From the NCBI GenBank assembly GCA_030544215.1, contig JARZZO010000014.1, positions 17,766,234 to 17,830,233 of the forward strand: DNA of 64,000 nt. The letters run 5' to 3'. The position numbers and the translations under genes were made by a program. Below, one piece after another: positions 11,085 through 23,397 of this stretch. The stretch's first letter is position 1, and each line of letters opens with the position of its first letter. This DNA is from Zantedeschia hybrid cultivar. Taxonomy: Eukaryota; Streptophyta; Magnoliopsida; Alismatales; Araceae. The notes below the pieces were generated by a model. The model was not told the DNA's origin. It saw only the letters and a list, made by a program, of their open reading frames with translations, and did no database searches.

Positions 11085-11636
11085 TCCAGTTTCTGTTTGA
11101 CCCCGCGAACCCTCCCTCCTTTCCTCATTCTCTCCTTTCTCTTCTCTCTTCTCTCTTCCCTCCGATCTCCGGTGAACCCTTCCCCCTCTCCTTGCTTTCC
11201 TCCCTCCATTCCATCTCTCCCTCCATTCCATCAACCTCCTAACTCCCACCACTACCACCACCATTTCCTCTACAGTGTTTTTCTCTCCGGACGGCGGCCG
11301 ACGTCCCGGTGGAGTAACAGTGTCCACGGCGGTACCGGCGGCGGCGTGTGGCGAGGCGGGTTGGCGGCTTAGAGCTGGGAGGAGTTCGAGTAACCGGTAG
11401 GGTGACGATCCCCGTTGTATTTTATTTAAAAACCATGTTTTCCCACTTTATAACATGTTTAAGAGTTTTCTTGGGGTGAAAATACTAATTGCATGTAATA
11501 AGAATTTGGGTGTTTTAATGGGTATTTAGGTTCTTCTCCTCCTTCTCCACTTTTTTTCGGTTTTTACACGATTTTGGGGAGAAAATCCCACCCCGTGGAT
11601 TGGGAGATAGCGGAGGAAGAACCTGTCTGTGAGGAT

Positions 11637-11960
11637 TAAATAGCGTCGAGAGACAGCGACGTCTTTTAGAAAGGCGGCTTCCACCTCCGACGCGATTTAG
11701 CCCAAATGACAGACTCTGTCTCTGGACTGATGAGCATCCAGGGACAGCATCGCCTTTTGAACGACGACTTCCATGCTCGACGCGTTTTAAAGTGAAATCA
11801 CCATGAGGTTTGTCTCTGTTTCTGTCGTTATCAGGCGACTAGGGACAGCGACGCCTTTCAAAAGGCGGCTACATATGACAACGCATTTGAGGCCATCTTC
11901 CGAGGTCAGTTTTTATATGAACCAATTTAGGAAGGGCCTTGGGCGACGCGATTCAAGCCA
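11637..11960. repeat. Cluster of 32-bp interrupted palindromes in LTR B
   Basis: The clearest units are 11637-11668 and 11668-11699, which share a single A so that the right arm of one runs into the left arm of the next. Four further, more degenerate units follow between about 11715 and 11890 with the same 11-10-11 spacing. Confidence 0.75.
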
Positions 11961-12954
11961 GAATTCCATTAATCCCTGCAATTAACACGTGTTTACATTG
12001 TTATATAGTTTAGTTAATTGCATACTTAGAAATGTACTCGATGACGATGGCTTCTATGTGATCGGATCGCACCGTGTTGTGTTTTGTGCAATCGTTGACT
12101 TAGAGTGACAATTGTTAGCGCTTAGGCACCCTATGTCTGTGTGGGAGTGATACGGCGCCGGTGTGGGAGTGGCGGGGTGACGCCTAGAGAGATGGTCACC
12201 TGGTGTACCCCGGGGTATAGCTAGTACCAGTGTGGGAGTGGTACATTCGGAGTGTCACTCGTGCTGGGAGAAGCAGAACCACCTGGAGCCTGTCAGGCCG
12301 GAGTAGCCAGCGCGCTATCCGAGGGGTTGCTGTTTGGTCTCAGCGGGTCGAAGTTTCTCGCGTTCGGCCGTGTGGTTGGCGTGTTTTGCCGAGACGCTGG
12401 TTGTAGGCTCCGTGGTAGAATGGTTTCAGAATTGTGCATGTTATATTTCGAATGCATATGTTTTATATCGAAATCTAGGAATTATGTTTACTGCTTTATT
12501 TGCTTAATTTATCTATATTTGTGTTGCTGCTCTTGTGGGTGCGCGAGTGGGCGGTGGGGATCGAAGGATCCCTACTAAGTCTTTTCAATAAGACTCATCC
12601 CTGCAGTTTTCAGGTGAGGATTCCAGGCAGGCATTGCGAGGAGAGTGTTGCTTTGGGTCGCGCGCCAGCAGCCGTTGTTCCGGGGTATGCCCCGATGTAG
12701 TTGTCATTTTATTTTCTGGCCTGTATGCTTAATTATTTCCTTTCTGTTGGAGTATGTAATTATTTGCTGAGTCGAGTCGCATTGTAATAATTTTTAATTC
12801 CTACATTTCTTTTTTAATTCAATGCGATGTGAATGTTTAGCTTAGTTTATTATTTATTTTATAGACTTATCAAGATCCTGGTTTGGCTCCAAATTAATAA
12901 TTCGGTACCCATTTAATAATCGGATTTTCGATTATAGGGTGGCGGGTTGTTACA

Positions 12955-13366
12955 GTTGTAGTGGGCAGTTCTCAGTCGGAGCCACCAACACCTCACCCCG
13001 GCTATGAGGTGGTCATTCACGTGGACCCAAAATTGGGGCAAAGTTGATGGTTCAAGCAAAGAATTCGTCCTTCGGCGGTTGTGGCCGTAATTTTCGTAGC
13101 CCCCCTTCGGGCCCGCTGGTAGGACTAGGGAGAAAGAGAGGGATGCGAGGAGCTGGGAAGAGGAGGAGGAATCAACTTCATCCTTGGTCGCAAGGGGTGG
13201 GGCCAAAGGGGAAGATGAGGATACGGAGACGTCCACGGTAAGTAGCAGCGGCGAAGGGGAGGACAAGCCAGGGGGCTTCGCGGCAGGAGCCGATGAAGAA
13301 GAAGAAGAAGAAGACGAACAGGAAGTCGCCCCTCTCCGACGGCGTCAACTAAGGGAGGGGCCAAGG
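12955..13366 (+). pseudogene. Gypsy-type transposon protein, second segment
   Basis: If the solo LTR and one GTTGT copy are removed, the frame from 10578 reads across the join and continues for about 30 codons before a stop near 13045. Another frame, from about 13184, is strongly acidic (GADEEEEEEDEQEV) and ends REGPR at the next LTR boundary (13366). After that LTR, at about 39600, the frame continues with a short Pro/Glu/Thr-rich tail and a TGA. This fits the hydrophilic C-terminal region of such proteins. The function is unknown and the copy is dead. Confidence 0.5.
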
Positions 13367-14933
13367 TGTAACGACCCACTATCCTATAATCAGGGATTCA
13401 ATTACTAAATGGGTATCGAACCATTAAAATTAGGAGCCAAACCAGGATCTCAAATAAGTCTAAGAAATAAATAATAAATTGAGCTAAACATTCCACACAA
13501 CATCGAATTGTAAAGTAAAAGTGCAGGAAATGAAATTATTACAATCCAACTTGATTCAACAAATAAATACATAGTCCACAACTGAAAGAAAATAATAGTG
13601 CGTATAGGCTAAAAATAAAAGTACAACTACATCGGGGCATACTCTAGAACGGAGGTTGCTGGCGCGCAACCTAAGACGGAACCCACAACTCCTACACCTG
13701 TCAGAAACCCTCACCTAAAAATGCAAGGAGTGAGTCACACTATAATAGTCAGTAGGGATCCCGCGATCCTCCCCTCCCCCTCCCCCCCTCCCCCTCCACA
13801 CACAACCACAACACAACAAAGAGATATAGGCAAGATATGTACAAATTAAGTAATAAATAAACCACACGTCCACAGTAAGAAATGCACAATAAACTGATAG
13901 ACATAGGTGGCCTATAAGCCAATCACAAGGCACCTATTTCAATCTGGTTCAATAATAAAAGGTGTATATATTTCATTATGTAGATTGGCGTGTTTATTAT
14001 TATTGCGCATAATTAAGTCCATGAATGTGTGCAACGGTCATCGAATTATGATGAGATCATAATAATGAAACTGATGACCTATAAACACATATTCTGAATT
14101 GTTCCTAGTCGTAAGATGTTTGAGGAGGACATCAAACATCCGGTAAGACTAATACAGATTATTCCAGCTCATATGATGAAGGTGATTGATCTCGTTAGTC
14201 ACATGTGTGGAGACACAATGGTGAACCTGTAAGTACTCATTAAGGAATGAGTTCACTGAACTGATCTGATATGAATCGCCGAATGATAATTTATCTGACT
14301 ATCAACCGGCTTGATTCATCGTCACAGTGGTATAGTTGGTCCTTAGACTTGAGACACCAAAGACATCTTGTCGATGGACTTCTGAGCTTTGATCTTGGCT
14401 TACGAATCCCTATCCACGGGATTTCTATAGTCAAGGATCGGGTCCAACGAAAGACCTTCGAAGGTAATTGTATGTTCAATAGAGGATTGTTCGCTCTCAG
14501 GTAACTGGAGAGAGAATGCACTAGACTAGATCCACAAGAGTATCTAGCCAGAGCAAACATAATATCAAAAAAAATGTTTTCAGATATTGTATAGCGGAGT
14601 CTGATTCAAGTGAGTTGACCATCTAAAGTTTGACAGTTGACCATACCCTAGGTTAACTCGAGGGCATTGTGCGAATGAAGGATTATAGCCACGCGGTAAC
14701 TGTGGACGGACATGTTCCATGAGTGGGTTGCTGAACCTCATTACCTTCCAGGATCATGTGGTGTTGTTTGGCACCTAACTTGATCGGAAGTCTAACTGAA
14801 TTTCACATGAGATGTTAATTTGGTTACGTAATTAATTAATATATATATTAATTAATCACAATAAGTCAATAACTAGTTATTGGACTTAACGGGCTGAAAA
14901 TCGAACTGGTTAATGGGCCTAGAGAGTCACACG

Positions 14934-16244
14934 TATAGACACGCTAATTTTGACATTATTTTGAGTAAATTTCATATCATATAATAATATCCCAAAGTAG
15001 TCTGATATTTAATCATTAATTAATCTTTTATTTAATTTTCTGGAATAATTGTTTCTCTAAATGACGTCATCCAAGAAAGACGCCATTTAAGTTTATTAAT
15101 GAAATTGATTTAACTCAGATTTTTAATCAAATATGAAATTATCTTAAAAGACGTCGCCCAATGGAGACGCCATTTAGGATTTTAATCATATTTGGATTTT
15201 TAATTAATTTATTAATTGATTGAAAGACGTCTGTCCATCACGACGCCATTTAGGTTTCCTAAGTATTTCTATTTCTTTTTCTCGACTTTATCTTTATCTT
15301 AATTAAGCTAAAAGACGTCTCATTTGGACGACGCGTTTTAGTTGATTACAGATAATGATGAATTAGCTTGTGTTTATCTTGTTTCTTCGATTGAATTAGT
15401 TTAAAATTATTTCATGTTGATCCATAAGTGGCCGCGAATGCGCGTGAGAGCCTTAAACTCAACTCTATATAAACCATATTCTTAGTCAGAAATTTAAGAG
15501 AGAGACGACGTCCAAAGGCAAAAAGCATTCAAGCATTGAATGATCGAGGCGCTACGTGACTACTTCCAAGAAAGAGAAAGCTTCATCATCTTCATCCCTT
15601 CTTCATCCTTCAAGATCATTCAAGAATCAAGGCTTTCACGGGCCATTCAACTTAGTCTTCTCAATTAATTCATCATTAATCTCTGCATATTTTTTTTCTT
15701 TCATTGATTTCATCATATTAGTTTCATAGTTCTATTCATCACATCACTTCATACTATTCATATAACACTAGCATATTTTTCTAACCCACATGCTAAGGAG
15801 TTTTAAAGACTACAAAACAAGTGAGTTTATCTTGTGTAAATTGCATGATTAGAATTCTCATTAAAATAGATACTACCTCCATTTAATTCTTATTAGTCTT
15901 TCTTCTCTTTTCATCTAATTCTTTGCAAGGTATAAAAGAGTATCAGAAGATCAAGATGAGGGAATCAATAAAGAAGATCTGGACGATCGTCAAAGTCCAA
16001 TAAGCATTCAAAGTAAGAACAAGATTAAAAGGGCTCAGGGCTCTTTTTCTTCGACTAGCTGAAGAGAAAGAATCAAGAACTTCAACATCTCCCACGTCTG
16101 AAATCGGTAAACGATCATTTTTTTATCTTTTGAAGTTTTTTAGTCAAAAGCTTTCTGGCGATCACACTTAGTTTTAATAGGTTTCATTGTCATATAATCA
16201 ACATGAAATTCATGATTTCACACATCACAATTTAAGCACTCACA
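14934..16244 (+). mobile_element. Solo LTR, family A (Tat), with target duplication ACACG
   Basis: It aligns with the Tat LTRs at 34413-35738 (same strand) and 17373-18733 (opposite strand). It starts TATAGACACGC (mutated from TG) and ends AAGCACTCACA, and is flanked by ACACG on both sides (14929-14933 and 16245-16249). These clean flanks fix the ends of the whole LTR A family. It has no internal Tat sequence. Confidence 0.9.
15058..15340. repeat. Four-unit ladder of 32-bp palindromes in solo LTR A
   Basis: Units are at 15058-15089, 15145-15176, 15221-15252 and 15309-15340. Start-to-start distances are 87, 76 and 88 bp. All have exactly 10 bases between the arms. The DNA between the units is AT-rich. 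Confidence 0.9.
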
Positions 16245-17372
16245 ACACGCAAACAGATTCTCAATCGATGGTACTTAAGTGGGATTTATATTAACTCGGG
16301 GACTTTTGTGAAAAGTCACGTTGACTTAATATATATACACGCTGTTGAGAAACCCTGGGCCAAACTCCAGGAGTTCTCAAGGCTGGCCGTCCCACTTCTC
16401 TCTCTCCTCCTCCTCTGGGCGCCCCGTTCGAGGTGCCGGTAGACTTCCCGTCTCCGCCGCGCGCATTTCCCGAGAGTGGGGAATTCCCGTCCGGATGATC
16501 CGGACATGGTTACGGCGAAGATTCTTCAGCGAGCGAGTTGATCTGGACGAGGGATCGAGGACGAACCACCGCGGAGGATCGCGTGGATACCGCTGGAGGC
16601 CGAACGCTTGTGCGACTAGCGGCATCGCCTCGACAGAACCGAAACGGTCGCGGATTCGATTCCGCGCAAGGTGATGAGATCACAACAACTGTTTTTCAAT
16701 TTTAGTTTTCATTCTGAATTGGATATGCGGGCATTGGGCGGATATTTTCTTGTTGGTTCTGCTGCGTTCATCGCGCCTTGTCCGGATCCCTACATAAACT
16801 ATCAAGTCAAATAGGAAAATACTGACTTGCTGCGATGGAACAGCAACCCCTCGGATAGCACGTTGGCTACCCTGGCATGTTTAGTTCTAGGTGGTTCTGC
16901 CTCCGCCAAGCCACAAGTGACAACTCCAAAATGTATCACTCCCACACCGATACGAGCTACTACTCCGGGGTACACCCGGTGACCCTCGCCTTCTAGGCGC
17001 CACCATGTCACTCTCACATGAATATTGCGTCACTCCCACACCGACACAGGATGTCAAACGCTAACCAACTGTCACTCTAGGTCCACAATTACATAATCAC
17101 AAAGCAATGCGATTCTAAGCACATGGAAACTCCCGTCCCGATATACAATTTTAAGCATGCATTAATAAAGTTGTCTAACAATATACAAGAATTTAATTGA
17201 TATAATATATAATAATAATATTTTATGAATGCATGAAATATTGGGACTCAGGCTTGAATCGGGTCGACTTAGATCGATGCCATTCAACACCTTAAAATTA
17301 GTTCTTTCATTCTCTGACCTTGGGGGCTCAGTGGTCATGGGACTGAATTGCGTCGACTTAGGCTGACGCGAT

Positions 17373-18733
17373 TGTAGGTGCTTAGAATGACAGTGTGATT
17401 AACATGAGAAATCTATGTTGTTTAAGTGCAAAATAAACCTATTAAAAACAGTAACTACGTGAAGTGATCGCCAGAAACTTTTGACTTAAAAGTTTCAAAA
17501 GAGGGTATTGATCGCCTACCTGTTTGAATGCGGAAGATGTTGAGTCCTTGATTCCCCTCCTTCAGCCGGCTGAAGAAAGAGAGCCCTTCTCGTTCTTTGT
17601 TCTTGCTGTTGAATTTGGAGTTGGAGTTGAGGATTTGAGGATCGTCCAGAGTTCTTGTGTTGAGTGCTTGATTTACTCCTTGATTCTCTTGTTGTTGAGT
17701 GCAGCAGAAAGTATAGAAAGAGAAATAAAGAAATGATGAGAACTTAAGCAAAAACAGTATCTATTCTAATCATGGTATTGAACATGCAACTAAACATCAA
17801 ACTTACTTGTTGGGATGGCTTTTGAAACCCCTTTATCAAATAGATTTTTGAAAAGAAAAGAAATGATGTTGTGGTGTGTTGCATAGAGTGATGATGAAGA
17901 ATGAGATTAATGAAGATGTAAAATGAAAATGCAGAAATGAAACACTTATGCTGACTGGATGAAGTCTTGAATTGGATGAAGAATGGACGCCGACTTCTGG
18001 AAACAGCAGCGCTTCGGCGTTTGGACGTCGTTGCTCCGATCTTCAACTTGCTATCGCTCAATTAACTCAAGATTACGCTTCACTCAAAATCACGCTTAAC
18101 TTAAGATCACGCTTCACTTTTTTACTCTTCAACATGTAAGGTATTTATAGAATTTTTCTACGTCCGTGATTAACATAGAAAAATCTAGGATTTATCTATC
18201 TTAACCGACAGATAAATACTGATTAATTCATCTTTATTTGTAATTATCTAAAACGCGTCCACATAGGCCGACGCCTTTCAGATTAATTAAGATAAGGATA
18301 AATATCCGGGAAAACTTATCTTTATCTTTATCAGCTAAAAAGCGTCTACATGTGTAGACGTCTTTTACACTAATTAATATAAGGATAAACATCCGGAAGG
18401 GAAGTAGAAATAGCCTAGGAAACCTAAAACGCGTCTACTCTCACAGACGCCTTTTAGCTAATTAATCAATTGATTAAAATTCAAATTTAAACGTTAAAAT
18501 AGGAATAAACTCTAAATGGCGTCCATGTGGGTCGACGTCTTTTAGACTTCTTCATATTTTACCTGAAATTTGAGTTAAAATCAATTTAATTGATTAAATT
18601 AAACATGTCTGTTAAACTCGACACTCAAAAAGATCAATAAAAATTAATCAATGATTAAATATCAGACCATTCTGAGGCATTATTATATGATATGAAATTT
18701 ACTCAAAATGACGTCAAAATTAGCGTGTCTAAA
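17373..18733 (-). repeat. LTR A of the minus-strand Tat copy
   Basis: On the minus strand it starts TTTAGACACGC and ends CTAAGCACCTACA. It is 1,361 bp and aligns along its length with 34413-35738. The base composition is AT-rich except for the palindromic units. The left flank is GCGAT, which lies within a 32-bp palindrome of the LTR B host sequence. Confidence 0.88.
18249..18544. repeat. Four-unit ladder of 32-bp palindromes in the minus-strand LTR A
   Basis: Units are at 18249-18280, 18336-18367, 18425-18456 and 18513-18544, spaced 87, 89 and 88 bp. They are the positional equivalents of the four units in the plus-strand LTR (34603-34897). Arms agree well between the copies while some 10-base cores differ at three to five positions. 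Confidence 0.9.
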
Positions 18734-19744
18734 GCTGCTTCACCTTGGCATCGTCTTTGCAAGGGAGTGAAATGAAATGGAATGTACTGAAAAGGTGATG
18801 CCAATGTGTGATGAGACACGCTCTTAACATCACATGATTGAAATTTTTCTCAAAATCATCAGTGAAGATAGCTCAATGAAATCAAAGGAATCAATCATGT
18901 CTGGATGAGGTAGACAAGGAAATAAAGTCGATCAACCTCTACGGAGTGGGAAGTACCCCAGGTCGTAGACACTGTAGGTTTCATCATGGGGAGCGTTTGC
19001 CAGCCAATGTGGACGTGCTGCAGCCATGATGGATCTTAAAAAGAAAACAAGAATATTGGATAAAGAGTCCAATCAAATGATAGAATTCTAAGGATATCTT
19101 CAAGCGAACCTCAAAGATAATCAAGATACTCAATTCAGAATGGAATATTTCATATCATGTTAAAGTTATTTGATTTATGGTCTGAAACTTAATCAGTAAT
19201 TAATCCTTATCACAATGATTTCAAAGTCCTATATGATGCATGCTGGGCTAAAAGAAAAATATAAAGTCAAATAAAATATAAATTAATCAAGGATAATATT
19301 GTTAAATTGTCATTAATGAGTCAAGATACAAATTCTTGTAATTCAGTGCTAAGCCGAAGCTCGTTTATCCACGCACCGTTTCACAAAAGTGGAACCATCG
19401 TCCTCACTAATTAACAATCCAACGGCCTATCCGTGCGATTAAGAATCCTCTGGAATTATCACTGTTTTTGTTGTAGGGGAACTCAAATTCCAGTTTCATC
19501 AAAACCACAAGGTCCTTGATATACTGTAATAAATACTTAATATATAGTAATGCAAATGATTTACATGGAAAAGTACAAGGATAGAAATAACCGTCTTTTT
19601 AGCCACGGTCAGGACTTCTTGACTCCCACAGTGGGATCTTCTTGATATTTTGAATTCTCTTCTGCAATCAAAATTGTTAGTAATTCCAAATAAATATTCA
19701 ATTTAAGCACCCAAAACATGGAATTTCGGGTAAATCATAAAAGC

Positions 19745-19812
19745 TAAAACGCGTCGTGTCGAAAAGACGCCATTCAATGTTAAAACACGGCAGTGCTCCT
19801 CGACGCTTTTTA
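19745..19812. repeat. Two 32-bp palindromes in the Tat 3' non-coding region (minus copy)
   Basis: Units at 19745-19776 and 19781-19812 keep the 11-10-11 layout. Their counterparts in the plus-strand copy are 33370-33401 and 33334-33365. Confidence 0.85.
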
Positions 19813-20094
19813 CTCACAGAAACAGGTTTCTGGCTGTTCTCTACTCGAATTACAACTCTACCAATGCCTTGTGACTTGAACAAACAAGTTAAGTATCTGT
19901 TTAGGCTTAGCCCCTTGCCTGACCAAGTGAACGGTCGATCAATCTTTTCCTTGAGTAAATGGTCAAGGGGCATAGCCTTTATCAACAAAGATAATCAAAC
20001 TTAAGCAAAATGCAACATGCAAGCAAACAGATGCTCACTGAAAATAAAAGGAATGAGTCATGCCAAATGCAACAAGCAGATGCTAAATGAAATA

Positions 20095-20272
20095 TTTTTG
20101 TTGTTTTGAAATATTCATTTTTGTTTGGGTTTTGAAATATATGTTTTTTTTTATTTTGGCATATTTTTTTTTTTTTGAATTTTTGACATATGTATATATT
20201 TTTTGATTTTTGACATATGTATTTTTTTGGTTTTTGACATATGTATTTTTTTTGAATTTTTGACATAAAGAC
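20095..20272. repeat. Short tandem repeat TTTTTGACATATGTAT (Tat 3' region)
   Basis: Five to eight degenerate copies of a 16-20 bp unit (TTTTTGACATATGTATTTT). The reverse-complement counterpart in the plus-strand element is at 27690-27900. The predicted 98-residue frame through it, rich in CQK and YICQ, is a product of the repeat and not a gene. Confidence 0.85.
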
Positions 20273-21052
20273 CAGCATGGTACTCAGATCAAAAGATCAT
20301 ATTCATTTATTAACTTAATTTCCAAATTGTTCTTTAACAACTTAACTTAAACCCATCGTGTTTGAATTTGTGTTTCCACTCGTGATCCCATTTGATGATT
20401 TGATCCTTAGTCAATCTAAGCCATTCCTTAAGTTTGGAGTACATCTCTTTAGAAGGAAAAGAAGAATAAGTTTAGAAAGCCTATGAGAAGGTTCCGGAGA
20501 CTTAAAAAGATGTTCCTTTCCTGCCCTAATATCCGTTGGGGTTCGGTCATTTCCTTTCCGGGATATTTATCGACCTTGCGTTCCCTTTCATTTCATTTCA
20601 TCGCCTTGATGTAACGTTTGTAGTGTAATGGCCTTTTGATTTGACATTTGGCTTTTTGCTTTTTCTTTTTCTATTCCTTTCTTTTTTCTTTTTTTATTCT
20701 TTGGGACGGATCTCCTACTTTTTTTTTATGACGGCCTCCTACTAAGATGGTGGGTATTCTTGGTAGTCTATTCTAAGCCTCGTTCCGACATCATGGGCCG
20801 AGTATAAAACAGAATTTTTTTTTGCTTTAAAAAAGAATGATTTGTACTTTACCCTTTCGGTCAAGCTTCGGTATTCTTTAAGACTTGGCATCTCTTGTTA
20901 CTCACGAATCAAACGTGTCAGTGTGTGTAGTAATGTATTTGAAGTTAAGTTATCCAGATATCATCTCTGATTTGATTTACGGACATCAGTTCCTCATCCG
21001 GAAACTCTGATCGCACTGGATCAAATCGAGGAAGGGGATGATGAGCGAGATG

Positions 21053-22780
21053 TTATGCTATGACATAGCCCTTGATCCCTTTCTGCTGAATATAAGTGAT
21101 ATCGAATTGAGATAGAAAGCTTTGCCATCGCGCTAACATATCAGTAAGAACAGATTTCTCCAGAAGGAATTTGATCGGATTCATCCTAGCGATGAGATGG
21201 ACTTTATGGGCCAGAAAATAATACTTTAATTTATGCACAACCCAGACCAATGCTGTACATGTTTTCTCCATCGCCGTATATCTCTGTTCAACGGGGTTGA
21301 GAAGTTTAGAGAGATAATAGGCTGCCCTCTCTTTTCCTTCTTCATCCTCTTGTGCTAGGACAGCCCCCACTGCATCATCCAGGACTGAAATGTAAAGTAT
21401 CAGTGATTTGCCTGGAGATGGTGGTCTCAAAACAGGAGGACTTGCTAAATAGTTCTTTAATCCATCGAATGCCTCCTGACACTTATCGTCCCAATCGAAT
21501 TTGACTCTCGGCTTGGTAAGCTCGTAAAACGGCTTACACCTTTGCGAGTGCTGGGAGACAAAACGGCGAATAAATTGCAACATCCCGATTAATCCTCTTA
21601 ACTCCTTCAAGTTTTTGGGAGGTGGCATTTCTCTAATAGCCTTCGCCTTGTTGGGATCGATCTCAATTCTCCGTTTGCTAACAATGAATCCAAGCAATTT
21701 TCCTGAAGATACCCCGAATACACATTTCTTGGGGTTCATCTTTAACTGATATTCTCTCGACCTCTCTAATACCCTTGCCAAAACTTTGGCGTGCTCAGCC
21801 TTTGTCTTAGATTTAACCAATAAATCATCCACATACACTTCCAGATCTATGTGCATCACGTCATGAAATATTGCCATCATAGCCCTTTGATAAGTGGCTC
21901 CAGCATTCTTTAATCCAAATGGCATGACAACATAACAGTATGTTCCCCAAGGTGTAGTGAATGACGTTTTCTCTTAATCCTCTTCTGCCAACTTAATCTG
22001 ATTGTATCCTGAAAATCCGTCCATGAATGATAAGGTCTCATAGCCAGCAGTGTTATCAATGAGTACATCGATATGAGGCAATGGAAAATCATTTTTAGGA
22101 CACGTCCGGTTCAAATCGCGGAAGTCAATGCAAATTCTGACCTTCCCGTCCTTCTTCATGACCGGGATTATGTTGGCCACCCATTGTGGATAAAGGACAA
22201 CTCTAATAAATTTGGCTTTATGCAATTTATCGACCTCTTCCTTCATCTTTAGAGCCATTTGTGGGTGGAATCGCCTTAATTTCTGCTTGACAGGGCTAGC
22301 TCCTTCCTTTAACGTCAATCTGTGTTCAACTAAAGATGAGTCTAACCCTGGCATATCTTCATAACTCCAGGTGAAAGTGTCCTTATAATCCTTAAGTACT
22401 TGTACCATTGCCTTCTCATCCTTTGTAGAAAGATTTTTGCTGACGAGGACAACCTTAGGTTCGTCTTCAGTCCCTAAATTGATTTCTTTGGTGGGCTCTT
22501 CTACGGCAGCTGAGGGTTCATTGAATCTCTTCACTCCACTGGCATATGCCTCAGCTGCGTCCTCGTCATCTTCTTCACTTTCAATAAGGGGGTCCTTTTC
22601 ATGTACTAACTCATATACCCCATACCCATCGTTGACTGACTCATCATCTATGCAGTCTTCTGGCATCTGAATTGGATTTTCTAAAAACTGAGGGATTAAA
22701 GAGCAAGAAAAGCATTTATCAGCTAAGTCCTTGAGGTATCTATCTGGAATTTGCCTACCCTTAGGCTTCCTAGACTTCAT
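21053..22780 (-). pseudogene. Tat pol fragment: reverse transcriptase and first RNase H
   Basis: The frame encodes the Ty3 RT with VCIDFRDLNR-type and MPFGLKNAGATYQ motifs and the YVDDLLVKSK active site, followed by the connection domain and the first RNase H, ending at IKGYVIA. It is nearly collinear with residues 1 to about 540 of the plus-strand copy. An in-frame TAA at 21976-21974 replaces the CAA codon of that copy, and a TAA at 21055-21053 replaces a GAG. Shortly after, the sequence jumps to the region downstream of pol. At the upstream position where the plus copy has a TAG (about 23267), this copy has CAG, so the two copies carry different lesions. Confidence 0.9.
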
Positions 22781-22951
22781 AACCTGACTGACCTGCCTAA
22801 AACTAGACTGTCTAACTTCACTAAACTCCCTATTATAACCTAATGAAGATGAAGCATGATAGAAATCCTGGGATACAAGTGGAAATATAGGAGAATCCTC
22901 CCGAGGGGAGGGACAGAGTAGATCTAAGAGAGAATCTTGACCGAAGGACCC

Positions 22952-23128
22952 GCGCGACCTGAGTCACCAATGATACCTTGTTTGTGGACCATTGTATCTT
23001 GATTCTCTGACTCGTGGACTTTAACCATTAAGTCCACCATAATCGGCCTTTCAGATACAGTGGAAAGCTTGCGAAGGTAATTGAGTGAACAACAAGGGAT
23101 CACTCACTCTTGGTATAAGACTGGAGAG
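22952..23128. other. Junction sequence between the two head-to-head Tat copies
   Basis: About 180 bp separate the two Tat copies. They are the reverse complement of 35835-36011, ending GACCTGAGTCACC on one side and CTGGAGAGA on the other. The plus-strand Tat copy begins with TTCTCTCTTAGATCTAC immediately after the final AGAGA, so the join uses a short GAGA/CTCTC overlap. Related but diverged sequence lies in solo LTR C (about 14340-14520). Whether this is the Tat leader or a piece of family C is not settled. Confidence 0.65.
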
Positions 23129-23397
23129 ATTCTCTCTTAGATCTACTTTGCCCCTCCCCTCAGGAGGATTCTCCTGTATTTCCACTTGTATTCCAGGATT
23201 CCCATCCTGCTTCATCTTCATTAAGTTATAATAGGGAGTTTAGTGAAGTTAGGCGGTCTAGTTTTAGGTAGGTCAGTCAAGTTAGGAAGTCTAGGAAGCC
23301 TAAGGGTAGGCGAATTCCAGATAGATACCTCCAGGACTTAGCTGATAGATGCTTTTCTTGCTCTTTAATCCCTCAATTTTTAGAAAATCCAATTCAG

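Larger units (their letters stand above)
10769..12954 (-). mobile_element. Solo LTR, family B, with 5-bp target duplication GTTGT
   Basis: Read on the minus strand it begins TGTAACAACCCGCC and ends CAATCCTTACA. It is flanked by GTTGT on both sides (10764-10768 and 12955-12959). Its 2,186 bp align along their length, in reverse, with the family B copy at 36965-39460: the TATAATCGG start region, the TAGGGTGACACC and CCCCTCGGATAGC middle, the purine/pyrimidine-rich block (11100-11260 here), and the GGCCAGCC end region. No internal retrotransposon sequence remains, so this is a solo LTR left by LTR-LTR recombination. It carries at least nine copies of the 32-bp palindrome described in the findings. 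Confidence 0.9.
13895..16794 (+). mobile_element. Solo LTR, family C, with target duplication TAAAC, containing a solo LTR A
   Basis: It begins TGATAGACATAGGTGG and ends GGATCCCTACA. The 5-mer TAAAC flanks both ends (13890-13894 and 16795-16799). Without the LTR A inside it, the element is about 1.58 kb. Its first 650 bp match, in reverse and with divergence, 35835-36455, which starts TGTTAGAATTTGGTGGCC on the minus strand. The GC-rich segment at 16345-16680 has no recognisable protein and belongs to this LTR. The family is probably a Copia or other LTR element, but no coding sequence is available to prove it. Confidence 0.78.
17373..22950 (-). mobile_element. Tat-type Ty3/gypsy element, minus-strand copy, internally deleted
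   Basis: Read on the minus strand: the pol N-terminal region with reverse transcriptase and first RNase H (22780-21053), a deletion, a 3' non-coding region with a TTTTTGACATATGTAT tandem repeat, then LTR A (18733-17373). No gag or protease is recognisable between about 22950 and the RT. Compared with the plus-strand copy it lacks the sequence matching about 25107-27013 (second RNase H and integrase) and the 5.1-kb antisense gene block (about 28165-33275). The far LTR interrupts a family B LTR at 17372. The element is non-autonomous and dead. Confidence 0.85.

Noticed and set aside
20000..20278. Small repetitive-protein gene (98 residues, minus strand) and its partner at 27742-28062.
   Set aside because: Both are translations of the ACATATGTCAAAAAT tandem repeat in the Tat 3' region.
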